Origin: Tunicatimonas pelagia
GTDB taxonomy: Bacteria; Bacteroidota; Bacteroidia; Cytophagales; Cyclobacteriaceae
Direction of reading: 5' to 3'
Assembly: GCF_030506325.1 (NCBI RefSeq)
Contig: NZ_CP120683.1
Coordinates: forward strand, 1,178,001-1,242,000
DNA: 64,000 nucleotides
Shown here in pieces: positions 26,794-37,019 of this stretch. Both the position numbers and the translations under genes were made by a program. The notes under the pieces were generated by a model that saw nothing but the letters and a program-made list of their open reading frames with translations, was not told the origin of the DNA and made no database searches. Each line of letters starts with the position of its first letter. Position 1 is the first letter of the stretch.

Positions 26794-27699
26794 TTATTGT
26801 ATGATATAATCTCGGATAGAAGAGGTAATACGAGAAATTTCAGCAACATTCTCATCAGTAATATTAATAGTGGTTGTACTATTATTTGAAATAGTCACAA
26901 TACCATTTACCTCTTCAAGCGTTGACTCGGCGTATGTTTGCGTGATTTCGATGCTATCGAACTGAGCCTGTAACTCAGCCATTTTATCGTATAGCTCTTT
27001 AATGTTAGGATTACTCTCACTGTAGAACGATAGTAGCAACATGATATTCTCCAAAATAATCTTCTGCTCACCAATACGCTCCTTCAGCTCCTCATTATTC
27101 ATGTTCCGCTCAGTCACCTGACAGATAATATGAAGTGCTTCTAGCCACCCACCGGTTAGTAGCAGCACACTTAAATTGGCCCGCTGTTGCTCTTGCAAGG
27201 AAGCGTTGATACTATTAAAATTCTTAGTTGTAATAAGAAGTAAGGAATCAAGGTTACGGCTATTGGTTGCCAGCCGACGAATTACTCCAAAATCAAAGAA
27301 TTGACCAATACTTAAACCGTTAGCTAAATCCCGAATAGCAGTAAGGTATTCAAAAGCATCTTGGTTTTGCTCGTAAATGTTGGTGTAGCCTAGGTCAGTA
27401 CCGTAAACACCTAAATTAAGAGCCTTCTGAAAATTACTATTATAATTAGCGAGATTGTCGGTACCATTCAGTAGCTCAACATCGTAGTTAGTGCCTGACT
27501 CTTTAAGAAGTACTGCAATTTCCAGAGGAGAAGGAATTTGCTGAAGAATACTCTCCAATACCTCTTCCGAAATCACAGTAGTGTTCTCCTCAGTAGTCTC
27601 AAGACTATCGAGAAATGCCTGTTCATCTATTTTTGATCCTGAATCACAAGACCAACATAGAATCAATCCGGCACCAATCAGTAGAGATAATTTTTTCAT
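26794..27699 (-). CDS. Helical lipoprotein linked to the TerB-ABC transporter
   Basis: About 301 residues from the preferred start at 27699 (MKKLSLLIGAGLILCWSC), a type II signal with lipobox Cys. The mature protein is helical and rich in Asn, Leu and Glu with LAVLLKES-like amphipathic segments; no catalytic motif is seen. It follows the transporter gene by about 105 bp and precedes the small secreted protein without a gap. It may be an accessory envelope partner of the transporter. A 313-residue version from 27735 is less likely because it would mask the signal. Confidence 0.7.
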   Translation of the reverse strand: MKKLSLLIGAGLILCWSCDSGSKIDEQAFLDSLETTEENTTVISEEVLESILQQIPSPLEIAVLLKESGTNYDVELLNGTDNLANYNSNFQKALNLGVYGTDLGYTNIYEQNQDAFEYLTAIRDLANGLSIGQFFDFGVIRRLATNSRNLDSLLLITTKNFNSINASLQEQQRANLSVLLLTGGWLEALHIICQVTERNMNNEELKERIGEQKIILENIMLLLSFYSESNPNIKELYDKMAELQAQFDSIEITQTYAESTLEEVNGIVTISNNSTTTINITDENVAEISRITSSIRDYIIQ

Positions 27700-27804
27700 G
27701 CAAATTTTCTGGATTTGATGTAACAAAGGTATCATGCGTCACTCCAAGTTGAAATCGAAATAGAATGAATAACTTACGTATGAATTATTTCTGGCATAAA
27801 CCGA

Positions 27805-30800
27805 CTATTTTTTCAGCTTAGGAAGCTTAATATCACTAAGCGCCGAAAAGCCCCTCTTGAATATCTCGAAGTACAAGGAAATATATAATAAGGTTGTCAT
27901 GGCCCAAATAACGATGATATTAAAATAAAAGGTATCGATGAGCTGACCCGCCAATTGTTTTTTGGGAGCAAAGAAATGAGTACGGTAACTGAAAAATCCA
28001 GCATTGGCCACTGATGGTTCATTAAAAATTGGGTCTATTTGTTGTAACAAACGCCCCTTATGCTGAACTATTCTTTCCGAAGTATTCACATTTCTTACTA
28101 AATCAGCAAGACTCTCATTATAGTACTTGTCCTTAAATTCGTTTAGGTCATAGTCTAACCCTGCTTTATTCTCGAGATGGTAAACTAACTTTTCTTTTTT
28201 GCTTACTGCATCATTAAATATTTTCATGTAATGCGTATTCAAGCTCTTAAGATACGTACGCAGTTGCTGAATGGTCTCCAGATTGATATTAGTTTTTGTT
28301 AAAGCTGAGTCTAAATTGAGGGTTTCAATCCCTTCTCGAAAACTCTCATTCTTCAACTCCTTTCGTAGAATATACAAGTCAGTATCTAGTGTAGCTAGCA
28401 TAGAATCATTTTCAGAAGTAATATTATTCTGAATACTTTGTAGCTTAGATTCTAACTTGGGGATTAGGTAAGCTGATTCGTAATCGGATTGGCGTTCCTG
28501 CTTCTCCAATTCGTAGAAAGGCCGCTGGAAAGAGTTTTCTTTAAACTGGTACACCGCCATTGCTTCGTAGGCCCAGCGAGAAGTCATCAAATCAGCTACG
28601 AGAGGCACTTCCCCTTTTGTACTGATTAAACTATTTAGTTTATCAAAATCGAAAAGTAGCCCACTTAGTATCATTTGCGGGATAAGCAGTAGCGGAATAA
28701 TGATATAAACTGTTACCGCAGAGTTGAAAGAGGCTGAGATGTTTAGCCCTAATACGTTGGCAAAACAAGAAACTGAAAACAAAACCAACCAAAAGCTTAG
28801 TGTCATCTCTCTGATCTCCAAAATCAAATTCCCAATCAGCACAAAGCTCAATGTTTGTATGGCCGACATGGTGAAGAGAATTAATACTTTAGAAGAGAGG
28901 TAGCTGCTTCGGCTAAGGTTCAAAAAAGATTCTCGTTTTAGTATTTTTCGATCTCGAATAATTTCTTCAGCACTTACCGTAAGCCCCATAAAAAGAGCCA
29001 CTATAATGCTGATAAGCAGATAGGCTGGAATATTTTCGTTAAACCGAAATACGTACTCTGAACTTCCTACTTCGGTGTATCGAATAATAAAAGAAAGAAA
29101 AAGAGCCAGTACCGGAGCTTCCAAAAAGTTGATTAGCAGGTATTGCTTATTACTGATTTTGGAAAGCGTATCCCGTATGGTAAATATAAATGCCTGTTTT
29201 AGTCGGTTAGGTATGGTCAGCGATTTGGGAGGGGTTTCAGACACATCTGGCACCCGTCTGAAAGAAAAATTCTCTCCGTACATCTCGCTCCATTGCTGAG
29301 GGTTCACTTTACGTTTATTCGTAAACTGACCGTATTCATCAACTACTTTGGCTTCAATAATATTGAATACTTGCTCAGGGTTAACGTTGCCGCATTCTGA
29401 ACACTGCCCTCGCTCAGCATCTACCTGGTTAGAAGCTTTTTTGAAGTAAGTTACGGCTGCTACCGGGTTTCCATAAAATATGGGATAGCCACCGGTATCC
29501 ATAATGAACATCTTATCAAACATCTTATAGATGTCGGAAGATGGTTGGTGGATTACTACAAATATAAGCTTCCCTTTTAGAGAAAGTTCTTTTAGTAAGT
29601 CAATTACATTTTCTGAATCGCGAGAAGACAACCCGGATGTAGGTTCATCAACGAACATTACCGCTGGTTCTCGGATTAGCTCCAACGCAATATTCAGCCG
29701 TTTACGCTGTCCACCACTAATCGTTTTGTCTAGCACACTACCTACTCTCAGGTCTTTTCGGTGCTCAAGCCCCAAGCTCTCCAGTGTGTCAAGGACGAGC
29801 TTATCAATTTCTTCTTCGCTTTTATCAGCAAAACAAAGCTTAGCGTTGTAGTACAGGTTTTCGTATACCGTTAGCTCTTCAATCAGCAAATCGTCTTGTG
29901 CTACGTAGCCAATCACCCCCTGAATATGCTCTTTCTGAAGATGAATGTTATAGCCATTAATCAGCACCTCTCCTTCTGAGGGAGCTTCAATACCCGCCAG
30001 CACATTCAGTAGCGTAGTTTTGCCCGCACCACTGGCTCCCATAATGCCAATGAGCTTGCCCGGACCTTCGGAAATATTGATATTTCTCAGGCCAACTCCG
30101 CCGTTCGGAAACCGAAAAGTGACTTCGTTAACGTTGAATGAGATTTTTTGAACCTCATCATCTGACAAGAAGTGCCGAATTATGTCGCTGTAATACAATG
30201 CATCTCCCACCGGAGTTTTGATGGTGCTACCGTTAGAAAAGAGATACGAATGGTCTGGCTTCATAATAAAGCCATTCAGCACTATATCACTTTTTCCTAG
30301 GTACTTTACAAAGTATAAATCAACACTATTAACTTTCAGAAAAATAATTTCGCCCTGAATATCCGCTACTACGTGCTTTTGCTTGCCAGTATCACCAGTT
30401 CGAGCACTCACGGTCAGAATATCTTCCGAATTTTCCTGAACCTCCTGGTCATTTAGCGCAAAGCTTTCAATCAGTTTGTACTCCTCAGCTTCAATATTAA
30501 ATACTTCAGAAACCGTATTAATAATATTGGCTCGCTGCTCAGTAAAATTTCCATCGGAAGCTACCAGCTCTAGTACTTTTGCCAGCACAACAACCTTCTG
30601 CTTCTGTGTAAGGGTTTTATTGATTTTACGACAGATCGCCAACGTTTTAACTGAGTCTCTAACTGAGGTCAGCTTCCGCTTTTTAACTACCACCTCACCC
30701 TCGGCAACTTCATCAGACTTCCCCCAATCTGCATATTTATCGTACAGCTCTACATACTCCTTAATAGAGTCGTGATCCAGCTCCTGAGTAAAGAAACTAA

Positions 30801-30894
30801 TAACAAAGTTGCGTTCTTTCTCAGTAACACCACCGTCTTGTTTGGTGATGATAGCAAATAATTGGGTTAACGCTTTAAGAATTTCTTCACTCAT
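27805..30894 (-). CDS. TerB-ABCG transporter fusion
   Basis: 1029 residues in an unusual order: a TerB-like helical domain (about 1-145), a beta-rich linker (about 165-250), an ABCG-type ATPase (255-480) with Walker A GASGAGKT (286-293), signature SGGQ (393-396), Walker B MFVDE (413-417) and H-loop His449, then a CSEC pair (498-501), membrane segments between about 590 and 745, a long periplasmic-looking helical insertion (about 775-975) and a final transmembrane segment near 990. It is one half-transporter and should dimerise. It ends the row of Sia-like signalling genes, 140 bp after the SiaC gene, so its activity may be the output of that switch. Confidence 0.85.
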   Translation of the reverse strand: MSEEILKALTQLFAIITKQDGGVTEKERNFVISFFTQELDHDSIKEYVELYDKYADWGKSDEVAEGEVVVKKRKLTSVRDSVKTLAICRKINKTLTQKQKVVVLAKVLELVASDGNFTEQRANIINTVSEVFNIEAEEYKLIESFALNDQEVQENSEDILTVSARTGDTGKQKHVVADIQGEIIFLKVNSVDLYFVKYLGKSDIVLNGFIMKPDHSYLFSNGSTIKTPVGDALYYSDIIRHFLSDDEVQKISFNVNEVTFRFPNGGVGLRNINISEGPGKLIGIMGASGAGKTTLLNVLAGIEAPSEGEVLINGYNIHLQKEHIQGVIGYVAQDDLLIEELTVYENLYYNAKLCFADKSEEEIDKLVLDTLESLGLEHRKDLRVGSVLDKTISGGQRKRLNIALELIREPAVMFVDEPTSGLSSRDSENVIDLLKELSLKGKLIFVVIHQPSSDIYKMFDKMFIMDTGGYPIFYGNPVAAVTYFKKASNQVDAERGQCSECGNVNPEQVFNIIEAKVVDEYGQFTNKRKVNPQQWSEMYGENFSFRRVPDVSETPPKSLTIPNRLKQAFIFTIRDTLSKISNKQYLLINFLEAPVLALFLSFIIRYTEVGSSEYVFRFNENIPAYLLISIIVALFMGLTVSAEEIIRDRKILKRESFLNLSRSSYLSSKVLILFTMSAIQTLSFVLIGNLILEIREMTLSFWLVLFSVSCFANVLGLNISASFNSAVTVYIIIPLLLIPQMILSGLLFDFDKLNSLISTKGEVPLVADLMTSRWAYEAMAVYQFKENSFQRPFYELEKQERQSDYESAYLIPKLESKLQSIQNNITSENDSMLATLDTDLYILRKELKNESFREGIETLNLDSALTKTNINLETIQQLRTYLKSLNTHYMKIFNDAVSKKEKLVYHLENKAGLDYDLNEFKDKYYNESLADLVRNVNTSERIVQHKGRLLQQIDPIFNEPSVANAGFFSYRTHFFAPKKQLAGQLIDTFYFNIIVIWAMTTLLYISLYFEIFKRGFSALSDIKLPKLKK

Positions 30895-31034
30895 GGTCTT
30901 ACGATCCGTTGCGTAAATTCAACTACAACCCCTGCATTCTGAGAGGCAAAGAGAGCCTGAGCTATTACCGCTGAATAGCTAAATTTGGTTGGCGAAACCT
31001 TTAAATAAACGAGGTAATACTAACGATGGAACTT

Positions 31035-31397
31035 CTAGTAGGTACTGAACTCAAAGGACACTTCCACTAGCTCAGAAAATTCTTCGCCCGCTTCTTCCAT
31101 ATCCTCATCATCTTCGTGAAAATACCAGTGTATTTTAGCCCCCTCTACTTCTTCAATTTTAGAAAGGACGTCTAAGATTAGCTTAGAAGATGCGGTGTTA
31201 AAATATTCTAGTTTAAATACAAACTCGCTGCTAGGGTTGGGATCTTTAGCATAAGCACCTAACCAATCTAATACGGGTTGGTAGAACTCTGCCGAGTCTT
31301 CCGGTAAAGAACGACCAGAAATCTCAAATATACCGTTACTTTTATCAAGAATGATTTTCGGTGTATCTTCTGTTCCTTCTAAGTGTATGATTTCCAT
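31035..31397 (-). CDS. siaC-like: SiaC-type DUF1987 regulatory phosphoprotein
   Basis: 120 residues of the DUF1987 (SiaC) family. The motif YFNTASSK carries Thr68, at the same position as the Thr phosphorylated in Pseudomonas SiaC. Phosphorylation by SiaB and dephosphorylation by SiaA switch the protein between partners. Here it lies 37 bp after the SiaB gene and before the TerB-ABC transporter gene. The C-terminus is acidic (EDDEDMEEAGEE). No diguanylate cyclase, the SiaC partner in Pseudomonas, is present nearby. Confidence 0.88.
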   Translation of the reverse strand: MEIIHLEGTEDTPKIILDKSNGIFEISGRSLPEDSAEFYQPVLDWLGAYAKDPNPSSEFVFKLEYFNTASSKLILDVLSKIEEVEGAKIHWYFHEDDEDMEEAGEEFSELVEVSFEFSTY

Positions 31398-31434
31398 GGC
31401 AATAATATGTTTTGAATTGACTTTCTATTTTGGT

Positions 31435-31977
31435 TTAACTACGGATAATAGTGGTCTTTAAAGTAAAAAATGAACGCTTATCGTCCATCTCAATAAAATC
31501 GTATTCCAGTTTACTCCCTGACTTCCGAGCCATATCAACGAACCCTAATCCAGCCCCTCCTTTTTCTGAGATGGTAGTGTTTTTAATAATGTCTTTGTAA
31601 AGCTGCTTCAGACCGTCTTTGTCTAAGCCATTTACCCGATCTAATCGCTCCTTAAGACCGGTTACATCTTCTTTCTCCAAAGGGTTGCCCGAAGCAATGA
31701 TATACTCATCACCTTTTTTACCAATCATGAATACTGCGTTATATTCATACCCTTCTTCTACCTTGTACCCTTCACCGTGTTTCACAATATTTTGAAGACA
31801 CTCTACCATTACGTTGAATACCTTTCGCTTCACAGAAGATTCTTCTCCCATGGAATCCATATTACGTTCGGCCATAGCCAGCACGGATTTGGTAATTTCT
31901 TGCGTAAATTCCCCCTCATATACTAAGATGAGGTTCTGATCCCGCATTGTTTTGTGTAAGTCATACACATACTTCAT
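31435..31977 (-). CDS. siaB-like: SiaB-type protein kinase
   Basis: 180 residues of the SiaB family (DUF6272), with an ATPase fold related to GHKL. The N-box region is VMVECLQNIVKHG and the glycine-rich lid is SEKGGAGLGFVDMARKSG. Such kinases phosphorylate the Thr of SiaC. The gene sits 37 bp upstream of the SiaC-type gene and 37 bp downstream of the phosphatase, the order A-B-C of the Pseudomonas operon. The SiaC and SiaB match is sequence-based; the direct partnership is inferred from order and spacing. Confidence 0.87.
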   Translation of the reverse strand: MKYVYDLHKTMRDQNLILVYEGEFTQEITKSVLAMAERNMDSMGEESSVKRKVFNVMVECLQNIVKHGEGYKVEEGYEYNAVFMIGKKGDEYIIASGNPLEKEDVTGLKERLDRVNGLDKDGLKQLYKDIIKNTTISEKGGAGLGFVDMARKSGSKLEYDFIEMDDKRSFFTLKTTIIRS

Positions 31978-32014
31978 GATCTGTCAGATTTAATTGTTAG
32001 TCGATCAATTTAAT

Positions 32015-35000
32015 TTAAAACTTAATACCAATCATTAGTACATCATCAGTCTGCTTTTCTTCACCCTGCCATTCTTCCCAAGAAGACCCAATGGTTTGAT
32101 GAACGTCATCCATCGGTTTATGGTGATGCTCCTGAATCATGGCTCGCAGGCGTTTAGGTCCGTATTTACGGTTATTCGGCCCGCCAAATTGGTCAGGAAA
32201 TCCGTCGGAACAGAAGTAGATAGAGTCGCCTTTAGCGGCCTTAATAGTTGTGGTAGTAAAGTTGGTCTGATTCTTATATATTCCTCCACCAATCGGAAAT
32301 TTGTCTCCCTTAATCTCTACCATCTCGCCTTTATTCATAAAATACAGCGGACGGTGAGCCCCGGCATATTGCACCTCGTTTTTACGAATGCGACACAGAG
32401 CAATATCCATTCCGTCTTTACTCTGAGAGTCATCTGAATCCTGTCGCAACGTCTTAGTCACTCCATCGTCTAATTGATCTAAAATCTCACCCGGATCAGA
32501 CACTCCCCGGCTACGAACTATATCGTTTAGCAAGAAGTAGCCAATCAGCGATATTAGTGCGCCCGGCACGCCGTGCCCGGTACAGTCTACTGCCGCAATG
32601 AACGTATCTTCACCTCGTTGCATAAACCAAGGAAAGTCACCACTAACCACGTCTCGGGCTTTGTAGAAGATAAAAGATTCCGGGAATACATGCTTAATAA
32701 TTTGATTATCTGGTAAGATAGCGCCTTGAATACGGCGAGCGTAATTAATACTATCGTTAATCTTTTTATTCTTACTCTGGATTTCCAGCTCAATTTGCTT
32801 ACGCTCAGTAATATCATGCGATACTACGAGCACTGATTCCAACTGCTCTTCTTCATCAAATTCAGGGATAGCATTTACGTTCATTACCCGATCACCCAGT
32901 TGGGAAGGGAAATCGATTTCTTTCGCCACGGTTTGCTCTGAGCTACCTACTTCACCCAGAATCTTCAACCATTCCTCCACTACTGAGGGCTCAAAGCTAG
33001 CCTCAGAAATTCGCTTGTTTAGAAACTCCGAGGGCGCTTGTCCGGTATACGTTTCGATAGTAGGGTTGATGTAGAAGAAGGTACCTTCTTTGTCTAGACG
33101 AGTAATTAAGTCTGTCGAGTTCTCAGAAAGTGCCTGCATTTTGCTTCGCATTCGTTCTTCCTGCTCGGCTCGTTTTCGCTCAGTAATATCTCGAGAGTTC
33201 AAGACAATTCCTTGCACCGCTGGGTCATCCAACAGGTTAGTACCCGTAGTTTCCACCCATACTTCGCCCCGATCCTTAGTGTTGTACAGATATTGAACGG
33301 TAACCGACTCTTTGGGCTTTTTTATAAGTGATGAAAACATATCTAAGAAAGTCTTTTGTCCTTCTTCCACAATGTGTTCCATATCACTATGCCCAATGAG
33401 TTCTTCTTGGTTGTAACCGAAGATTCGCTGTACAGATGGACTGATATAACGGATAATTTGGTTGTCTTCGTAGATAGTTACCACCTCTGAAGCATTCTCC
33501 AATAGGGATGCCATACGGTTCTGGGTGCGCTCCACTTCTTGAATTTGCTCTTCCAGTTGCTTATTGGCTCGCTGCAACTCCTCTTGAGTAGCCTGCATTT
33601 CTTCGGCATTTTGCTGAAGAATCTCCTGCTGTTCCTGCAGTTCGTTACTCATTTGCTGCGCTTCTTGCAACAGGCGACGAGTTCGCTCATTCACCTTAAT
33701 ATTGAAAACTGTACGGGCAGTGATAAGACTAATCTCTTCTACGAACTTAACATCCCGACTACTGAATTTTTCAAAAGCAGCAAACTCCAGCACACCGTAT
33801 ACCTGCTCATTCGTGATTAGGGGCACAATTAGCAAAGATTCTGGTCGCTGATCGCCCAGCAAGCCTGACGTAATTGTTACGTAATCGTAAGGAATTTCTG
33901 TTCTAATGAGGGTGTCTTGCTCAATAGCAGCTTGCCCTACCAGACCTTCTGCAAACTTAAACGAGTTCTGAATGTACTTTTTCTTGTTGTACGCATAGCT
34001 GGCTTTCATCTCAATTACGGCGTTGCCACCCGTTTCATCACCATCATTCACCACGTAGAAGGCTCCTTGAATTGCGCCTATCTTTTGGCATACGTACGCT
34101 ACTACTGCATCACCTAACGGCTCAATTTTATCGTGGGCTCGAAGAATTTCTCCAATTTCTGCCACACCAGTCACAATCCAGTTACGCTCAGAGTCTCTTT
34201 TTTCAGAGTTCTGGATGTTATCTCTCATGTTAATGAGTGCGTTACCCAGTGCATCTTTCTCACTAATTGGTTGAAAGGAAGCATCTAACTTACCCGCACC
34301 AATTTGATGAGCAAAGGAAGCTGTACGCTGTAGAGTGTCTACCACCTTAGCCGTGGTTTCTGCCATTTGGCCAACTTCATCGTCGCTTTTCTTCTCCACC
34401 TGCTCAGGTAAAACCCCTTCACTCAGCATTTGCAGTGTCTTTTTCAGCGATAATAGTGCAGAAGTTAGCACTCGGGAAAGTAGTATAGAGATAATAAAAG
34501 CGACAACTAAAAGAATGACTCCTACTATGACTGACTTATACAGCAACGAGCGCAATTCGGCATGTAATGCTGCTTGATCAATTTTAGAAATTATTCCCCA
34601 CTGTTGGGTTGGCAGATAATCCCAAGCAGCTAGTGTTGGCTCACCCCGGTAATCAATATCGTGAATATACCCTGTATTTCCTTCAATCGCCCGCTGCGCC
34701 ACCTGTTGGTTTATACTACCTGCGGTTGCTTGAAGGGCCAATGGTTCGCTATCCGTAAGTTGAGAACTGTTGATGTAGCTTATATCCTTTCCGGTAGCTT
34801 TTACTAAAAATGATTCGCCGTAACTGCCTAGGCTGCTAGAGTCGTTAACTATATCAAATAGCTTAGCCACATTAATCTTGGCAACAGCTAACTGTTCTTC
34901 GTTGCTAGTCAATTGTCCAATAAGGGTAAAATGCTGGTCGTTTTCCTTAAAAACTCTACTAGTGTATACTCCTTCTTTTGACTTTTCAATTGTCTGTCCA

Positions 35001-35476
35001 TCTGGATCGTAGAAGGCATCTCCAGGTTGCTGATTCATACTAGAATTATCGCTGGTAAACAGAATATCACCCTGAAGCGATACTAAGGTAATACTGGCAA
35101 TACTAGATTCACGAGTTAGTATTTCTTTAACTCGTTCGGCATCAACCAATAAAGTAGGCTCAGCAGTGACCTCTTCAAGATCGCTCAAGCCCATAATATC
35201 TGAACTAGGAAGCTCCGGAAATTCAGTCTCTTCTAATACTAAACTTTCTTCCTGTTTGGCATCTATTAGGGCCAGTTCGGCAATAATGCGCTTGAAGTAC
35301 CCTTCTATTTCGCTCTTCTTGTAACTATTTACTAGTTGAAGCCTTTCAGCATACTGACTTTCCAGTACTTGTTCAGTTACCTGATAAGTAATTGTGCTAA
35401 TGGCAACCACTGCCAAAGCGGTAAGCAGCAACACCGATGCTGTGATTTTACCTCCTATATTAATTCTTTTCAGCAT
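32015..35476 (-). CDS. siaA-like: Sensor PP2C phosphatase, SiaA-like
   Basis: 1153 residues: transmembrane 10-30, extracytoplasmic sensor (about 31-310, Cache-like), transmembrane 314-334, HAMP (335-390), GAF (433-595), coiled coil (600-660), two PAS domains (655-770 and 778-895) and SpoIIE-type PP2C (905-1153). Metal-binding acids are Asp947 (VSGD), Asp964 (DCTGHG), Asp1091 (SDGF) and Asp1144/1145. All are kept, so the phosphatase should be active on phospho-Thr68 of the DUF1987 protein. The coiled coil carries Gln/Glu pairs and could be methylated by the CheR/CheB encoded next to it. It is much longer than Pseudomonas SiaA. Confidence 0.87.
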   Translation of the reverse strand: MLKRINIGGKITASVLLLTALAVVAISTITYQVTEQVLESQYAERLQLVNSYKKSEIEGYFKRIIAELALIDAKQEESLVLEETEFPELPSSDIMGLSDLEEVTAEPTLLVDAERVKEILTRESSIASITLVSLQGDILFTSDNSSMNQQPGDAFYDPDGQTIEKSKEGVYTSRVFKENDQHFTLIGQLTSNEEQLAVAKINVAKLFDIVNDSSSLGSYGESFLVKATGKDISYINSSQLTDSEPLALQATAGSINQQVAQRAIEGNTGYIHDIDYRGEPTLAAWDYLPTQQWGIISKIDQAALHAELRSLLYKSVIVGVILLVVAFIISILLSRVLTSALLSLKKTLQMLSEGVLPEQVEKKSDDEVGQMAETTAKVVDTLQRTASFAHQIGAGKLDASFQPISEKDALGNALINMRDNIQNSEKRDSERNWIVTGVAEIGEILRAHDKIEPLGDAVVAYVCQKIGAIQGAFYVVNDGDETGGNAVIEMKASYAYNKKKYIQNSFKFAEGLVGQAAIEQDTLIRTEIPYDYVTITSGLLGDQRPESLLIVPLITNEQVYGVLEFAAFEKFSSRDVKFVEEISLITARTVFNIKVNERTRRLLQEAQQMSNELQEQQEILQQNAEEMQATQEELQRANKQLEEQIQEVERTQNRMASLLENASEVVTIYEDNQIIRYISPSVQRIFGYNQEELIGHSDMEHIVEEGQKTFLDMFSSLIKKPKESVTVQYLYNTKDRGEVWVETTGTNLLDDPAVQGIVLNSRDITERKRAEQEERMRSKMQALSENSTDLITRLDKEGTFFYINPTIETYTGQAPSEFLNKRISEASFEPSVVEEWLKILGEVGSSEQTVAKEIDFPSQLGDRVMNVNAIPEFDEEEQLESVLVVSHDITERKQIELEIQSKNKKINDSINYARRIQGAILPDNQIIKHVFPESFIFYKARDVVSGDFPWFMQRGEDTFIAAVDCTGHGVPGALISLIGYFLLNDIVRSRGVSDPGEILDQLDDGVTKTLRQDSDDSQSKDGMDIALCRIRKNEVQYAGAHRPLYFMNKGEMVEIKGDKFPIGGGIYKNQTNFTTTTIKAAKGDSIYFCSDGFPDQFGGPNNRKYGPKRLRAMIQEHHHKPMDDVHQTIGSSWEEWQGEEKQTDDVLMIGIKF

Positions 35477-35571
35477 GTTTCTCTTACCAAATTGTTATTC
35501 ACACTAGAAAATGATGCTTGAATTGATTCTGTCTTGGTCTGTCTGCAAATTGCAATAACCAAACAAATATT

Positions 35572-36399
35572 TTACACTTTAGCTGCTTGCAAACTTACAT
35601 TGTCATTATTTGATAGTTTTAGTGCCAATTTTTCAAAGTAATTCTCCAGAACCATTACCTGACCTTCTTCAAAGGGCTTGAATGAAGATAGCTCGAGCAT
35701 ACCTACCACAACATCTGCCTCCTTAATTGGCACTATCAATAAGTGCTTGGGAGTAGCCTTTCCTAGCCCCGAAAAAATCTGGATGTATCCTTCGGGTACG
35801 GTATTTATATTTAGCACTTTTCCTTCTTTAGCGGACTGCCCCACTAGTCCTTCTCCCCAGCGGAAGACTACTTTATCGCCTTCCGGTAAATGGTAAGCAT
35901 AGCTGGCGAACAGCTCTATCGTCTTGTTATCTTCTTCCTCCAATATCTGGTATACAGCGCCCTGACTGGCTTCTAGTGCTCCGCAAACTTGCGACAATGC
36001 TCGATTGAAGACGGCTTCGGTATCACCTTCGGAAGCAAGAATATCTTCCGGTTCGCCTAAATGGAGATCATTTGAACTACGGTTACTGGAAGTAGTTTCC
36101 GTATCAGCATCTGCCAAATCTTGGCTCGATACTTTAAATTCCGCAATTTGATTCACCTGCTGACTCGGAGCATTCACCATAATAGTAATAGCAACAAAAC
36201 CCAATAAGATGGTTACACCAACTGAGATGTATATCTGATTTAGTAAGGGGCTTAATTGTTTTACCGCAATAAGGTCTAATGCCGAAGAATACTGAGGCAT
36301 CGAGTCAGGCAACTGAAATAATAGATACGTAGTTACCCCAGCCGCTATACAAAAAGCGGCTATAGTAGCCCATTTGGTTGTATTGGTAATTGCTTGCAT
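35572..36399 (-). CDS. Membrane GAF-domain protein
   Basis: 275 residues with two transmembrane segments (about 12-32 and 55-75), a Ser/Thr/Asp-rich linker, and a GAF domain (about 125-265). The GAF is a paralogue of that in the phosphatase: both have EGLVGQ(S/A)A, a conserved xLLIVP and (G)VLE motif. It may share or modulate the same ligand. It lies 4 bp after the CheB gene and 95 bp before the phosphatase gene on the same strand. Confidence 0.8.
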   Translation of the reverse strand: MQAITNTTKWATIAAFCIAAGVTTYLLFQLPDSMPQYSSALDLIAVKQLSPLLNQIYISVGVTILLGFVAITIMVNAPSQQVNQIAEFKVSSQDLADADTETTSSNRSSNDLHLGEPEDILASEGDTEAVFNRALSQVCGALEASQGAVYQILEEEDNKTIELFASYAYHLPEGDKVVFRWGEGLVGQSAKEGKVLNINTVPEGYIQIFSGLGKATPKHLLIVPIKEADVVVGMLELSSFKPFEEGQVMVLENYFEKLALKLSNNDNVSLQAAKV

Positions 36400-36403
36400 G
36401 ATA

Positions 36404-36997
36404 TTATCGATATTGTTGGTCTAACTCTAGTAAAAACTCAATGATCTGATCTATTCCCAAGACGTAATCTATGGCAGTAAGGCTCATTGCAGCAGTTGGC
36501 ATGGTATCAATCATGCATTCTTGAGGATCTTGCACTATAGTGAGCCCACCTCGGTCTTTAATTTTCTTCATCCCCATTGCTCCGTCTTTGTTAGCTCCCG
36601 AAAGCAGGATGCCTACCACTTTCTCCCGATAAGCGTAGGATGCTGTATCTAAGGTTACATCAATTGCTGGTCGAGAGTTGTTAATTGCCCCTTCGGTAGA
36701 TAATGAAAAAGTGTTACCTAGCTCAACCGCCATATGGTAATTAGATGGTGCCAAATAGACACCGCCCTTTTTAATGCTTTCCTTGTCGTGAGGTTCAGTG
36801 ACTGGCTTAGCACTTTTAATCGACAGGGCTTCTTCAAAACCGTGGCGCACGTGCTTCAAGCGGTGTAGGCACATAATAATTGGGAGAGAAAAATCTTTCG
36901 GAACCGACGAGAGTATACGGGTTACTCCCTGGAAGCTTCCGGCTGATCCTCCAACCAATACGGCCTTATATTTACTGTTAACTCTATACTTACTCAT
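36404..36997 (-). CDS. cheB-like: Stand-alone CheB methylesterase domain
   Basis: 197 residues of the catalytic CheB domain with no receiver. The catalytic triad is complete: Ser in GGSAGS, His in CLHR and Asp in SGANKDGAMG. The enzyme removes methyl groups from Glu (and deamidates Gln) on chemoreceptor-type coiled coils. Lacking a phospho-receiver, it must be controlled differently. It follows the CheR gene by 22 bp. No MCP is encoded in the window. Confidence 0.92.
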   Translation of the reverse strand: MSKYRVNSKYKAVLVGGSAGSFQGVTRILSSVPKDFSLPIIMCLHRLKHVRHGFEEALSIKSAKPVTEPHDKESIKKGGVYLAPSNYHMAVELGNTFSLSTEGAINNSRPAIDVTLDTASYAYREKVVGILLSGANKDGAMGMKKIKDRGGLTIVQDPQECMIDTMPTAAMSLTAIDYVLGIDQIIEFLLELDQQYR

Positions 36998-37019
36998 AGC
37001 TAACTGGATTCCCTTCCTG

